Assembly (NCBI RefSeq): GCF_005280585.1
Contig: NZ_SZVO01000002.1
Span: 505,005 to 569,004 of the forward strand
DNA length: 64,000 nt
Reading direction: 5' to 3'
From: Dyadobacter frigoris
GTDB lineage: Bacteria; Bacteroidota; Bacteroidia; Cytophagales; Spirosomataceae
Part shown: one piece after another, positions 18,425 to 28,700 of the stretch
Layout of the letters: each line of letters opens with the position of its first letter
Position numbering within the stretch: position 1 is the stretch's first letter
Translations under genes and position numbers: made by a program
The notes under the pieces: generated by a model
What the model saw: the letters and a program-made list of their open reading frames with translations, nothing else
The model's database searches: none
What the model was told of the DNA's origin: nothing

Positions 18425-19327
18425 TTAATTTAACAAGTGATTTTTAAAGTCTTTAGGTGACGATCCCGTTTCTTTTTTAAAGAGTTTGGCGAAATATGAA
18501 AGGTTTTCAAAACCCAGCGCAAAGGCAATCTCTGATACATTTTCGTTTCCTGTCCTTAATTTATTTTTAGCCACGGCAATTAGCGCGATGTGAATCAACT
18601 CCTGTGTCGTTTTGCCTGTCTCGATTTTGAGCAGATTACTCAGATAACGGGGCGACATATGGAGCTGTGCAGCCATTTCTGCTACCGAGGGTAAGCCATC
18701 CTTAGTTAAACGATCTTCATTAATATACTTTTCAAGAGATTTGGTGAAAGCCGTAACGGTTTTTCCAGTCAGATTTTTTCTGTTGATGAACTGTCTCTTG
18801 TAGAAACGTTCGGAATACCTGAGCAGGGAATTTACATTGGCCAGAATGATATCTTTGCTATACTCATCCTGATTATTCGCGTATTCTGATGCGATGGATT
18901 CGTAAAGCGCCCGCATTACCTTTTCTTCTTTGGGCGATAGGTGCAAGGCCTCATTAGTTTCATAGTCGAAAAATGAATATTGCTGGATTTCCCCTTGCAA
19001 TGAATTCCCCAAAAGGAAATCTTCATGAAAAAGGAGGATAAAGCCGTCTTCTTCAAATTCCAGGTTTTTGATCTCAATGATCTGCCGCGGCTTCCAGAAC
19101 ACCATAGAGCCTTTATCGTGGTCAAATTTTGTACGGCCATAAAGCCAGTGTCCTGCTTTCACATCCTTTAGGCCGATCATATAAAAATCGCAGGTGAATT
19201 CTTTAAAATTTAAAACCAGATCAGGCGTGATCCGTACTAAACTCAGCATGGGGTGCTCCGGCGGAAGAAAACCGTTGTCCCTGTGCATATCACTCAATGA
19301 TTTGAAATGTTTCACGTTTGCTTGCAA
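18425..19327 (-). CDS. AraC-family transcriptional regulator
   Basis: The 300-residue protein has an N-terminal sensing region (about 1-175) and a C-terminal double helix-turn-helix: PSVAEMAAQLHMSPRYLSNLLK and NVSEIAFALGFENLSYFAKLFKKETG, the AraC signature. It is co-transcribed with the SDR gene 9 bases downstream and probably controls it. A consensus -7 box (TACTTTTG on the minus strand, 19378-19385) lies about 50 bases upstream. Confidence 0.9.
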   Translation of the reverse strand: MQANVKHFKSLSDMHRDNGFLPPEHPMLSLVRITPDLVLNFKEFTCDFYMIGLKDVKAGHWLYGRTKFDHDKGSMVFWKPRQIIEIKNLEFEEDGFILLFHEDFLLGNSLQGEIQQYSFFDYETNEALHLSPKEEKVMRALYESIASEYANNQDEYSKDIILANVNSLLRYSERFYKRQFINRKNLTGKTVTAFTKSLEKYINEDRLTKDGLPSVAEMAAQLHMSPRYLSNLLKIETGKTTQELIHIALIAVAKNKLRTGNENVSEIAFALGFENLSYFAKLFKKETGSSPKDFKNHLLN

Positions 19328-19377
19328 GTTTGATATGGAAGTGCTCTTGATAAATATGTTTTTTAATTGTTCCTATG

Positions 19378-19385
19378 CAAAAGTA
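19378..19385 (-). promoter_or_regulatory. -7 box of the AraC-SDR operon
   Basis: CAAAAGTA on the plus strand reads TACTTTTG on the minus strand, an exact match to TAnnTTTG, placed about 50 bases before the AraC start. Confidence 0.5.
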
Positions 19386-19580
19386 GCTCGCAAGCCTGCC
19401 CGGGTGTTAACACAAATCACCAGATTACTAACGCTAATTTCCCGGGCAACGGGAATTGCAACTAACAAACCTGTCACCAGAAGTTCTTACCACCATGGAG
19501 AAACCTTTTTCTACGGTTAGCAAGCATCATAGTCTTCGGCGAGGAAAAATAATAAAATCGAAAGTAATCAAAAATATTAT

Positions 19581-19599
19581 ATACCAATTGGTATATTTG
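19581..19599 (+). promoter_or_regulatory. Class A palindrome overlapping a -7 box, thioredoxin promoter
   Basis: ATACCAATTGGTAT (19581-19594) is palindromic throughout. TATATTTG (19592-19599) overlaps its right end and is a consensus -7 box. The thioredoxin reading frame starts 35 bases later. Confidence 0.75.
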
Positions 19600-19633
19600 T
19601 TTTTTATTTGTTGTTAATTTCAATTGTAGAAAA

Positions 19634-19954
19634 ATGGCATTTGTAATGACAGATACAAATTTTGACGAATTGGTACTCAATTCTGACAAGCCTGTTTTGA
19701 TAGACTTTTCGGTATATTGGTCCGTGCCATGTAAGATGGCTGGACGTTTAGTTGAGGAAATCAGCCCGGATTATGATGGCCGGGCGATCGTTGGAAAAGT
19801 TGATGTAGATCAGAATCCGGCTATATCTGGTCCATATGAAATCCCCAATACCCCGGCACTTCTTTATTGTAAGAACGGCGCGATTGTCGACAACTAAATT
19901 GGATCTGTGCCAAAATCTGTTGTGGCAGGCAAGTTGGTTAAACCGCTGGCCTGA
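19634..19954 (+). pseudogene. Thioredoxin-like gene, active site altered and cut by a stop codon
   Basis: The reading follows the thioredoxin fold closely: FDELVLNSDKPVLIDFSVYW, then PCKMAGRLVEEIS, VGKVDVDQNPAISGPYEIP and LLYCKNGAIVDN. The active site WCGPC reads WSVPC, so the attacking cysteine is lost and only the second remains. A TAA at 19895-19897 stops it at residue 87, but the same frame continues IGSVPKSVVAGKLVKPLA, the usual last helix, to a TGA at 19952. The promoter with its class A operator is intact. The gene is probably dead; a shortened single-cysteine product cannot be excluded. Confidence 0.75.
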
Positions 19955-20084
19955 GAATACCAGGACAACCGAAGACATGAGATAATTAAGTATAAGGTTG
20001 CCCCCGTAATTATCAATATATCCTTAATTCCTGGCATCTCCGGAATCATCTTACTTTTCTTGTTTTATTGAATTGACATTTATT

Positions 20085-21350
20085 ATGAGTTCTCCATTAA
20101 GCACACCGTATCGCACCTTGTTTGACAATGTAAAAAAGGCATCCCGTCACATTGCTAATCTTGACCCTTTGCTGGTCGGCCAGGTACTGGAGGAACTTGC
20201 AAAGTCCCTTGTAGCCCAAAGCCCACGAATACTGGCGGCAAATCGGTTGGATCTTGACCTAATGAATAGCAGCGATCCTAAATATGACCGTCTCAGACTA
20301 ACCAAAGCCCGGATAGAAAGTATGGCATCAGACCTTTTGAAAATAGCCTCACTCCCATCGCCTCTCGCAAGGCAATTTTCAGAATCAGTTCTGGATAACG
20401 GGCTGCGACTTTCAAAGATCACAATCCCAATAGGAGTAATCGGATTTATTTATGAGGCAAGGCCAAATGTTACAATCGATGTATTCGCCCTGTGCTTAAA
20501 ATCCGGAAATGGTTGTATACTGAAAGGCGCCAGTGACGCAGCGCATTCCAATCAGTTGTTATTTTTCCTGATTTTAAAGGCATTAGCTCAATTCAACATT
20601 GACACCGGTTTTGTACAACTGCTTCCAACTGAAAGAAGTGCAACCTCTGAATTACTAAATGCGAGCCAATTTGTAGATGTGATTATTCCAAGAGGCGGTA
20701 GAGAACTTATCGACTTTGTGAAGGTAAATTCCCGAGTACCTGTTATAGAAACGGGAGCTGGCGTAGTGCACTTATATTTTGATAAAGACGGTGATACGCA
20801 AAAGGGATCGGACCTTATTCTGAATTCCAAAACCCGAAAGGTAAGTGCCTGCAATTCACTTGACAGTCTTTTAATTCACAAAAGCCGTTTGACTGATCTG
20901 CCTGCGCTGGTCAATAAACTTATCCCTTTCAATGTCCTTCTATATTGCGCTCCGGAAGCAGCAGCAACGTTACGGCTGTTTTACCCCGAACACCTGCTTT
21001 TAGATCTGGAAGAAACGAGCAATGCAACAGAATACCTTTCCTACGGTATGACCATCAATTTAGTTGAAGATGTTGAGCAGGCGGTTGAACACATCAATTA
21101 TTTTACCGCGCGGAACAGCGAAGCGATAGTGACCGAGAATCAAACAACTGCCCGGTATTTTCAAACACAGGTTGATGCGGCAGTTGTCTATGTAAATGCT
21201 GCCACTGGCTTTACAGACGGGGCTCAATTCGGATTAGGTGCTGAGGTGGGAATCAGTACACAAAAGCTTCATGCAAGCGGCCCTATGGGCCTTCAGGAGC
21301 TTACCAGTTATAAATGGCTGGTCAATGGCGAGGGGCAAATTCGTACATGA
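20085..21350 (+). CDS. Glutamate-5-semialdehyde dehydrogenase
   Basis: The 421-residue enzyme matches ProA over its length: YEARPNVTIDVFALCLKSGN (123-142), IPRGGRELIDFV, the catalytic Cys256 in KVSACNSLDSLLIH, and the C-terminal QKLHASGPMGLQELTSYKW. It reduces gamma-glutamyl phosphate to glutamate semialdehyde in proline synthesis. The ATG at 20085 is preferred to a TTG four codons earlier. No proB or proC is near, so the gene stands alone. It is flanked by a dead thioredoxin and a dead TetR gene. Confidence 0.93.
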   Translation: MSSPLSTPYRTLFDNVKKASRHIANLDPLLVGQVLEELAKSLVAQSPRILAANRLDLDLMNSSDPKYDRLRLTKARIESMASDLLKIASLPSPLARQFSESVLDNGLRLSKITIPIGVIGFIYEARPNVTIDVFALCLKSGNGCILKGASDAAHSNQLLFFLILKALAQFNIDTGFVQLLPTERSATSELLNASQFVDVIIPRGGRELIDFVKVNSRVPVIETGAGVVHLYFDKDGDTQKGSDLILNSKTRKVSACNSLDSLLIHKSRLTDLPALVNKLIPFNVLLYCAPEAAATLRLFYPEHLLLDLEETSNATEYLSYGMTINLVEDVEQAVEHINYFTARNSEAIVTENQTTARYFQTQVDAAVVYVNAATGFTDGAQFGLGAEVGISTQKLHASGPMGLQELTSYKWLVNGEGQIRT

Positions 21351-21838
21351 TCATAAAATATATAATACCAGAAACCTGCGGTATGGAAGTTTTCCGGGCT
21401 CAATTCGATCCTTTTTTAATTTCAGGTCGACTTAACGCTAACTGACGACCGCTGTTTTTTTAAGAATGCTCCTACCCTTTTCATGAGCACAGGAGAAATG
21501 CTACTGCCAGCACTAGTAAAATTTTATAAAAATGAAATAAACCTATTACGTTCATTACTGTCTTTGAAATCCAGGCTAATTACATATTGGTTTCCCATGG
21601 TTATTTCGATTATAGTTTAGGTGTGGTTAGAATAGCGAAAAACACTGGAGCTACCGTGGTCAGTTGCTGGGAGATTTGTGATCACTTCAGCAAATAGGAC
21701 GTAGTAAAAACTCAGCCTTAAAATCCCAGAAAAAAAATGAATTTAAAATTCGACGCAGTTAAGGCAGTAGCCGCGCAACATTCCAGCAATTTTAGTAAAG
21801 GCAGCTACGCAGGTATCGTCGCCTGTGACTAAGCACGG
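21351..21838. other. No gene recognised
   Basis: Short open stretches only. A 31-codon stretch starting at 21736 resembles nothing I know. The region ends in a decayed TetR gene. Confidence 0.5.
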
Positions 21839-22317
21839 TCAAGAACACTGAAGAAATTGAATATTCTGCCACTTATGATCTATGAATATTTCGATAGCAA
21901 AGATGCCTTGCTGATAGAACTTACCGGGCTCTGTTTTCTCAATTTGCTGAAGGAAATGAAAAAGGCAGCGAAAGATCGCAGTGAGAAATTGGTAAAAATG
22001 TGGCTGGCCTACTGGAACTTCGATTTCGCGGAAAAGGAGTTTTACCAATTGATGTTGATATTGGAACATCCTTCCAGGCCTATCCTATTAATTGGGGTCA
22101 GTCAGAATCGCCGCAATCGTTTCTCCCATTATCTATGACGTCTTGCCCCACTTCGGCCAGTGGTGATTTTGTGGCAGAATGTAAATACTATGCATACTGG
22201 TCCGCCGTGCATGGTCCGATTTCACTGATTTTTTTAAACCGCGGAGGCTCAGACGATGCAAATATGCATGTACTACCCGATACGATACATTGTGTAACAA
22301 CATCCGAAGTGTACTAA
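21839..22317 (+). pseudogene. Decayed TetR-family regulator gene
   Basis: The first frame begins inside the DNA-binding domain with LNILPLMIYEYFDSKDALLI, the end of a TetR helix-turn-helix, and continues to FYQLMLILEHPSRP. The match then moves to another frame with DFVAECKYYAYWSAVHGPIS near 22165-22230, the usual TetR C-terminal helix (WS.VHG.IS). The first 40 or so residues are missing and one frameshift is present. The gene is inactive. Confidence 0.7.
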
Positions 22318-22365
22318 AACAAGACCGTTTATAGTCTTTAAAGACATACAAAATACGTAGTAGTC

Positions 22366-22773
22366 ATGCAGAATACAAAAGTTTTTTATCAGGATTGGGG
22401 AATGATCGACTATAAAGCCGCCTGGGAAATACAAGAAGATATTTTCGCCTCCGTCATAAAGCTCAAAAGAGATTTGCGGAGTCTCGCGCCTGTCGCACCA
22501 GGCGACCTTTCCATAAAAGCTATTCCGGTTGAAACGCCTAATTATTTGATTTTTTGCGAGCATTCTCACGTCTTCACCCTGGGTAGAACTGGCAGCGCGA
22601 ATCACTTATTGCTGGATAATCAGGGATTAAAGAAAAAAAGAGCCGTTTTTTATCCTATAAACCGTGGCGGTGATATCACTTATCACGGCCCAGGACAACT
22701 GGTATGTTATCCAATCCTTGATCTTGATAATTTCTACACGAAACCTCATAACGTGGTCTGCCACAGGGCATGA
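22366..22773 (+). pseudogene. Truncated octanoyltransferase gene
   Basis: The reading begins like full-length LipB and contains FCEHSHVFTLGRTGSANHLL and NRGGDITYHGPGQLVCYPIL, the conserved lipoate-protein ligase B signatures. It breaks off after ILDLDNFYT, around residue 127, and ends at 135 against about 240 in the family. The catalytic Lys and the Cys that accepts the octanoyl group (in KICAIG) are missing, so the product cannot transfer octanoyl groups. A complete copy is presumably elsewhere. The DNA after the break (22774-22915) is unrelated. Confidence 0.85.
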
Positions 22774-22915
22774 TGGGAACATGAATTTCCTGTGAATTGG
22801 ACGCCTGACTGATAAAAATTATTTCGGCCTTCATAAAATGCATAGGCATAACAATTGCGATTAGGTCATTGGCTGCTTTGAACGTCATAATTTCACCTGA
22901 TTTCGATATTAATAT

Positions 22916-23068
22916 TCATTTGATCCTTCGGGAATTGTTTTTAACTTTTGTCATAAATGCATCAAATCCGGCAGAGGGATCTGGTGCATTTATTTTTTTA
23001 GGGTCAGACCTGTACCACTGAGAGACAGATCTGACATGTTTGAAAAACGAAGTGATATGTGCGTTCAT
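22916..23068 (-). CDS. Small basic protein downstream of YtxH, unrecognised
   Basis: A 50-codon reading starts MNAHITSFFKHVRSVSQWYR and ends KVKNNSRRIK. It lies 36 bases after the YtxH gene on the same strand, consistent with one transcript. There is no membrane segment. I do not recognise the family; co-orientation, spacing and lack of internal stops are the only support. Confidence 0.5.
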   Translation of the reverse strand: MNAHITSFFKHVRSVSQWYRSDPKKINAPDPSAGFDAFMTKVKNNSRRIK

Positions 23069-23104
23069 ATTATTGGTTTTTAATGAAGTTAATAATGAAA
23101 TATT

Positions 23105-23389
23105 TTAATCAATTACTTGAGACTGTTGGCTTTTTGGGGAATTAACAGGTCGCCCGGTTATTTTGTTTTCGACTTCATGATATAAGGAATCTACTTTACT
23201 TTTAAAGTTGGATATTGACCTTTCATATTCGTTTTTCAGGTCTTCCAGATCCTGGAGATAATCTTCACCTTGCTCGCGAATCTTTCTTCTGGTCCTGCTG
23301 CCTTTTTCTGGCGCAAACAAAACGCCGATCGCTACACCAGCCGCGACAGCAAGTGCGACGCTTAAAATTACTTTTCCTGTTTTCATCAT
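23105..23389 (-). CDS. YtxH domain-containing protein
   Basis: The 94-residue product has one N-terminal membrane segment (VILSVALAVAAGVAIGVLFA) followed by PEKGSRTRRKI, the YtxH signature of a glycine-rich segment and a basic stop, then a coiled-coil-like tail. YtxH proteins are widespread general-stress membrane proteins of unknown mechanism. A minus-strand -7 box (TATCTTTG) lies 63 bases upstream. The 50-residue gene downstream may be co-transcribed. Confidence 0.88.
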   Translation of the reverse strand: MMKTGKVILSVALAVAAGVAIGVLFAPEKGSRTRRKIREQGEDYLQDLEDLKNEYERSISNFKSKVDSLYHEVENKITGRPVNSPKSQQSQVID

Positions 23390-23451
23390 TTAAAAATATT
23401 GAGATTAATCACTTGGTTTTCTGTTGCCAGATTATAGCTTTTTTTATGTAT

Positions 23452-23459
23452 CAAAGATA
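23452..23459 (-). promoter_or_regulatory. -7 box of the YtxH gene
   Basis: CAAAGATA on the plus strand reads TATCTTTG on the minus strand, matching TAnnTTTG, 63 bases upstream of the YtxH start. Confidence 0.5.
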
Positions 23460-23642
23460 ATTTCTATGGTTAAAGAAAAACCTGACGCTTATCACTGCAG
23501 CAACTGATACTTGGACAAAATTAAAACACATTCGCTTATTCTTTGTTCATTAAACCATCTGGCGTATTAAGATTATGTGATTCATCTTTCTCAAAATGTA
23601 ATAATTTTATAAAATATACTTAACTTAGATTCGAAGAACGGT

Positions 23643-23654
23643 AACGTTAACGTT
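23643..23654. promoter_or_regulatory. Perfect palindrome upstream of the sigma factor gene
   Basis: AACGTTAACGTT equals its own reverse complement and lies 57 bases before the ECF sigma gene. Such AACGTT half-sites recall LacI-type operators, but no LacI gene is in the window. Confidence 0.4.
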
Positions 23655-23710
23655 GTTTTTAGAAAGCAAAGCGTTACATGTAATTCTTCGGCTAATTTGA
23701 CTATTTTATA

Positions 23711-24283
23711 ATGGCAACTGACCAAAATAACACCTCCGTATCCGTCAATATGGGCGATCAGGAAACTTTTGAAGCCATATACAGGAGTTATTTCGCTCCC
23801 TTGTGTGTGTTTGCAGAAAGTTATGTGGGAAGGTTTGCGTCCGAGGATATTGTTGAAAACCAGTTTCTCAAATTGTGGAACAAGCGCCAGCAATTTCAGG
23901 ACCATGGACATTTACGTGCCTACTTTTACCGTGCTACCAAAAATGCCTGCCTGGATTTGCTTAAAACATCTAAAAGGGAAGAAGAAAGGCAATTCAATTC
24001 CGCTGCTTTGCCTGACGACAGCGAAGATTCTTGCTTGCAGGAAATGATACGGATCGAAGTCATTGCGGAAATATACAGAGCCATTAATGATCTGCCTTCT
24101 CAATGCCACAAGGTAATCACGCTGGGTTATATCGACGGTTTCAGTAACGATGAGATTGCGTTACAGCTTGGCCTTTCACAGCAAACGGTCAAAAACCATA
24201 AAGGTCGCGGTTTACAGTTACTACGCGAGAAATTATCGGACGATGCGCTGCTGGCTTTAACAATCTTTGGCATTTTTTACTAA
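23711..24283 (+). CDS. ECF RNA polymerase sigma factor of the FecI-like Bacteroidota group
   Basis: The 190-residue protein has region 2 (residues about 20-88, FEAIYRSYFAPLCVFAESYV through LRAYFYRATKNACLDLLK) and region 4 (about 128-180, LPSQCHKVITLGYIDGFSND and LSQQTVKNHKGRGLQLLR). The downstream neighbours are a FecR anti-sigma factor and a SusC with an N-terminal STN signalling domain. In such systems the SusC signals glycan binding through FecR to release this sigma factor for the locus. The 96-base gap allows one transcript. Confidence 0.92.
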   Translation: MATDQNNTSVSVNMGDQETFEAIYRSYFAPLCVFAESYVGRFASEDIVENQFLKLWNKRQQFQDHGHLRAYFYRATKNACLDLLKTSKREEERQFNSAALPDDSEDSCLQEMIRIEVIAEIYRAINDLPSQCHKVITLGYIDGFSNDEIALQLGLSQQTVKNHKGRGLQLLREKLSDDALLALTIFGIFY

Positions 24284-24379
24284 TGCAGTCTGTTTGTTTT
24301 AAAAAATATTAAATATTTTTTCATCTCAGTTGGTACTAATTAAACCTCATGTCGTTTTGCAGTCAGGTACAGCAAAAAT

Positions 24380-25582
24380 ATGGCGGGACAAGAAATACTT
24401 AGGGCAGACCGGATCATTCATTTGATTTCAAGGCAAATTAATGGAACTCTTTCTGATACGGAAGAGCAGGAATTATTGCAATGGAGGGCAGAATTGCCGG
24501 GCAATGAAAAACTTTATACCGATTTACTGGATGCGGATTATCGCAACAGTATGATGGTAAAAATGCAGGCTTACGACGCAGAATCTTCTTTGGAACGCTT
24601 GAAAGCACAAATGCATAGTCCGGCTAAAAGTATCCTTCACTGGTCTGCTTATCTCAGAGTTGCCTGTGTTGTTCTGGCAGCAACTTTTCTTGTTTTTTAT
24701 CTTTATACAAAACTTACTTTCCATAAAAAGAGTGAGATAAGTACTAACAAAATTATCTCTCCCGGAGGCAGTCGTGCAACACTTACACTGGCCGACGGAT
24801 CGGTAATAAATCTGGATGATGCGGGCAATGGAGAACTTGCAAAACAATCCGGAATTATTGTAAGAAAAACTTCTGACGGACAATTAGTATACCAAACGGT
24901 TAGTAATCATTCTGAAAATGAGCCAGTTACTTACAATGAAATTAAGACTCCAAATGGCGGCCAATATCGGGTTATCTTGCCAGACGGTACAGAAGTATGG
25001 CTTAACGCGGCTTCGTCACTTCATTATCCTACGCGTTTTACGTCACCAGAACGGCATGTCAGTTTGAATGGAGAAGCCTATTTTGAGGTAAAAAAACAAG
25101 ACGGTAAATCTTTTTTTGTTGACACTGAAAATCAGCAGGTACAGGTGCTGGGAACCCATTTTAATGTCAATGGCTATGAGGATGAGGAATTTGTAAAAAC
25201 AACTTTGTTGGAAGGAAGTGTGAAAGTGAAACTGTCAGGCAGTAAAAATGTTGAAGCAATTTTAAAACCAGGTCAGCAGGCACAGTTGAGCCAGAGTACT
25301 GATCTGCAAGCAAGTAAAATCAGTATTCAAGAGGTCGATACTGAAAACGTAATCTCCTGGAAGAACGGTTATTTTAAATTTGACAATATCAGTCTACAGG
25401 AATTAATGCGACAAATATCCCGCTGGTATGATGTGGAAGTCGTTTATGAAGGTCCGGTCAAAGATTACGAGTTTGTAGGGCAAATCGAAAGGAGTGCTAA
25501 TCTGACAAAAGTTCTGAAAGTACTGGAACTTGGCGGCGTGCATTTCAGGATTGAAGGAAAAAAAATCATTATTAACGATTAA
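24380..25582 (+). CDS. FecR-family anti-sigma factor
   Basis: The 400-residue protein has a cytoplasmic sigma-binding region (1-85), one membrane segment (about 88-108, LRVACVVLAATFLVFYLYTK), a FecR periplasmic domain (about 180-285, LPDGTEVWLNAASSLHYPTR and LNGEAYFEVKKQDGKSFFV) and a C-terminal DUF4974 domain (about 330-400, ISLQELMRQISRWYDVEVVY). It would hold the sigma factor at the membrane until the SusC STN domain signals. The operon order sigma, FecR, SusC supports this. Confidence 0.93.
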   Translation: MAGQEILRADRIIHLISRQINGTLSDTEEQELLQWRAELPGNEKLYTDLLDADYRNSMMVKMQAYDAESSLERLKAQMHSPAKSILHWSAYLRVACVVLAATFLVFYLYTKLTFHKKSEISTNKIISPGGSRATLTLADGSVINLDDAGNGELAKQSGIIVRKTSDGQLVYQTVSNHSENEPVTYNEIKTPNGGQYRVILPDGTEVWLNAASSLHYPTRFTSPERHVSLNGEAYFEVKKQDGKSFFVDTENQQVQVLGTHFNVNGYEDEEFVKTTLLEGSVKVKLSGSKNVEAILKPGQQAQLSQSTDLQASKISIQEVDTENVISWKNGYFKFDNISLQELMRQISRWYDVEVVYEGPVKDYEFVGQIERSANLTKVLKVLELGGVHFRIEGKKIIIND

Positions 25583-25631
25583 GCTTTGCCTATGGAGAGA
25601 TAAAGGAGAAGAGTATTTTTCTACTTATCCA

Positions 25632-25665
25632 TAAAAAAGCCGCTTCGGATGCGACCCAAAGCGGC
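25632..25665 (-). terminator. Hairpin between FecR and SusC genes, terminator-like on the minus strand
   Basis: GCCGCTT (25639-25645) pairs with AAGCGGC (25659-25665), with a further GG/CC inside. On the minus strand it is followed by a T-run (AAAAAA at 25633-25638 on the plus strand). It would stop antisense transcripts or act as a processing stem between the regulator pair and SusC. Confidence 0.5.
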
Positions 25666-25756
25666 AACAGATTGGGATAGTAGTTTATTGATCCGCATAA
25701 CGCGGAAAAACAACATTGCTTTGTAAAACAGTTATTAACCCAAACCACCCAAAAGT

Positions 25757-28700
25757 ATGCAAATATTTTTACATGGGAAAGATACGTATACTCGAAATCG
25801 TTTCTTTTTCAGAATAATTTTTGTGATGAAATTAACGTTTTTTCTACTTACGATTGCCTGTCTTCACGTTTCGGCTTCCGGGTATTCCCAGAAGCTGGCA
25901 TTGTCCATGCAAAATGTGCCGCTTTCAACCGTTTTCCGTAGCATAGAACAGCAGAGCGGATATAAGTTTTTTTATGATAATAAGATCATCAGAAAAACGC
26001 GCAAAGTGACAGTAGATTTGAAGAACACCACGGTCAGTGAGATCATGGATCAGGTTGTGAAAGACCAGTCACTTGTTTACTCAATTGTTGACAACATCAT
26101 CGTCGTTAAAAGGCAGGTGAAAGATACAACCGTAATTCCAATAAGAGAAGAACCGGCGGACCCGGAGCCATCCCTGCTTTTCAGGATTTCGGGAACCGTT
26201 GCTGACGATAAAGGAGAGGCATTGCCGGGCGTAACCGTTTTGTTAAAAGGCAGCCAGGCAGGAACTACCACCGACGAATCGGGCAAATTCAACCTTGAAT
26301 TTGCCGATGAAAATGCGGTATTGGTTTTCTCTTTTGTAGGTTATGTTTCCCAGGAAATTCGGGTTGGCAAGCAAACAAAATTAAACATCGTTCTTCATGT
26401 GGATATCAAAGCTTTGCAGGAGGTAGTTGTAGTAGGTTATGGCAGTCAAACGCGCGCTACACTTACAGGATCCATTGCGTCAGTAGATTTTAAAAAGGTG
26501 GAAGATGTGCCTAATACCAACATTACGCAGGCATTGAGCGGAAGCGTTGCCGGGCTTAGTGTTACGCCCGGACAGCGCCCTGGTGATTCAGGAAGCATGT
26601 ATTTGCGTGGTATAGCCTCCATTTCTACTTTGCAGCAGCCTTTAATTGTACTTGACGGAATTATTTTCTCTGGAAATCTTTCTGATATTTCTCCCAGCGA
26701 TATCGGAAGCCTGGAAGTGTTAAAAGATGCAAGCGCACTGGCTATTTATGGGTCTCGGGCAGCAAGCGGCGTAATCCTGATCACTACAAAAAGAGGAGCA
26801 TCAGATAAACCAAAATTTAGTTTCTCGTCTTATTATGGCGTCTCTGACTACATCAATGAGGTCAAATTGCTAACACCGGAAAGGTATCTTGAAAAATTGC
26901 TTGACTACAAACGTCTGAATGACGAAAGTTACAAAACCGGTGGTGTTTGGACTCCTTCAAAATATTCGATGAGTAATATTTCCAGTTATCTGTCGTCCTA
27001 TGAAGCGGAGCAATACCTTGCCGGAAAATCAATTAATAATCAGGATATTATCAAGCAGGATGCGCCTTCTCAAAATATTGAATTAAGCGTTGCCCAGAAA
27101 ACCGATAAACTGAATTATTACATGTCAGGTGCTTTAACAAAGCAAAAGGGCGTTGTGGTTAATGACAATTTTAAAAGGATTAATTTAAGGGCAAACCTGG
27201 AAGCTAATCTGAATAAATGGCTTACTGTGGGTTTAAACAGCGCTTTTAGCAGAAGAAATAATTCAGGCACACCAGCCAATACCTTTTATGCGCAATGGAT
27301 GAGCCCATGGGGCAAAATATATAATGAAGATGGCTCACTTGCTACTTTTCCTGCATATCCTTACACGACTATTTCTAATCCGCTGGTTTATGCCTTAAAT
27401 CCTAACTCGAGTATTTCAACGTCTTTCAACGGAGTTGTATATGCCAAAGTTGAAATACCATTCATTAAGGGCTTAACTTATAATATTCGCTACGGCTCAA
27501 CATTAAGCTACGCAAAAGTTGAAAATTTTACTTATCCGCTGGGAATTCTGGATCCGTTTTTTCCGGCAAACTCCAAGCCAAGTTCAGCTAATGCAACCGG
27601 CAGCCGGTTAAGAAGTGATCTCAATACGCAGCTTGTAGAAAACCAGCTTGATTACAAAGTTCAGCTTGGGGCAAACGGGGAGCATTCGCTCGCGCTTACT
27701 GCGGTGGTTACCAAACAAAACGACAACCGTACCAACAATACTTCAACGGCTTCCAATTTCTTTAACATGGCATTGGGTTTCAACCAGCTAAGCTTAGGTG
27801 CAACGCAGACCAACACGGACATTACAAACAAATTTGTAAATCAGGGTGCCATGTTCCGGATGAATTACGGTTATCTGGCCAAGTATCTGGTAACTGCTAC
27901 CATCAGAAGAGATGGTTATTCAGCCTTTGGAGCAAATGAAAAATATGGAAATTTTCCCTCGGCTGCTTTGGCCTGGGTAGCATCAGAAGAGAAATTTCTA
28001 AAAAACGTTCCTTGGCTTGACTTCCTTAAAGCAAGAGCATCTTATGGAAAAATTGGAAATCAGGGTGTGAGTCCGTATGCTACTTTGTCTCAGATCCTGA
28101 CATCAAACTATGTGTTTGGCGATGGCGGCGTGCCAACGGTTACGATTTATCCTTCAACAATGCCCAATTCGGATCTGCATTGGGAATCAACCAAGCAGCT
28201 GGATCTGGGAATTGATATGACACTTCTGAAAAATAAAGTGTCATTAACGCTGGATTATTATGACCGGAAAACCTCAGATCTGCTTTATCAGCAATTGCTG
28301 GCACCTTCCAATGGTTTTACTGTGATCAATTCTAACCTTGCCTCAATGAGTAACCGGGGCGTGGAAGTTACACTTGCTTACAATGTGATCAGGTCGGCCG
28401 ATTTTGGATGGACAGTGAATGGCAATTTTTCTTATAATAAAAATAAAATCCTGAGTCTGCGTGATAAAACGGATATACCAACGAGCAATTTGTTTATTGG
28501 CAAAAATATTACTTCGGTTTATAATTACGAATTTAACGGAGTGTGGCAGATTGGCGATGAAATTCCTACTGGTTTCAAGGCTGGGGACATGCGCGTTGTC
28601 GATCAGGACGGAAATGGTGTCATTGATGCGAGCGATCGCAAAATTCTTGGACAGACAGAACCGAAATGGCGGGCGGGTTTGCGTAATGAGTTCCGTTACA

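Noticed and set aside
22774..22888. Minus-strand frame after the lipB break as a gene
   Set aside because: The translation has no family likeness and part of the frame runs antisense to the lipB fragment.
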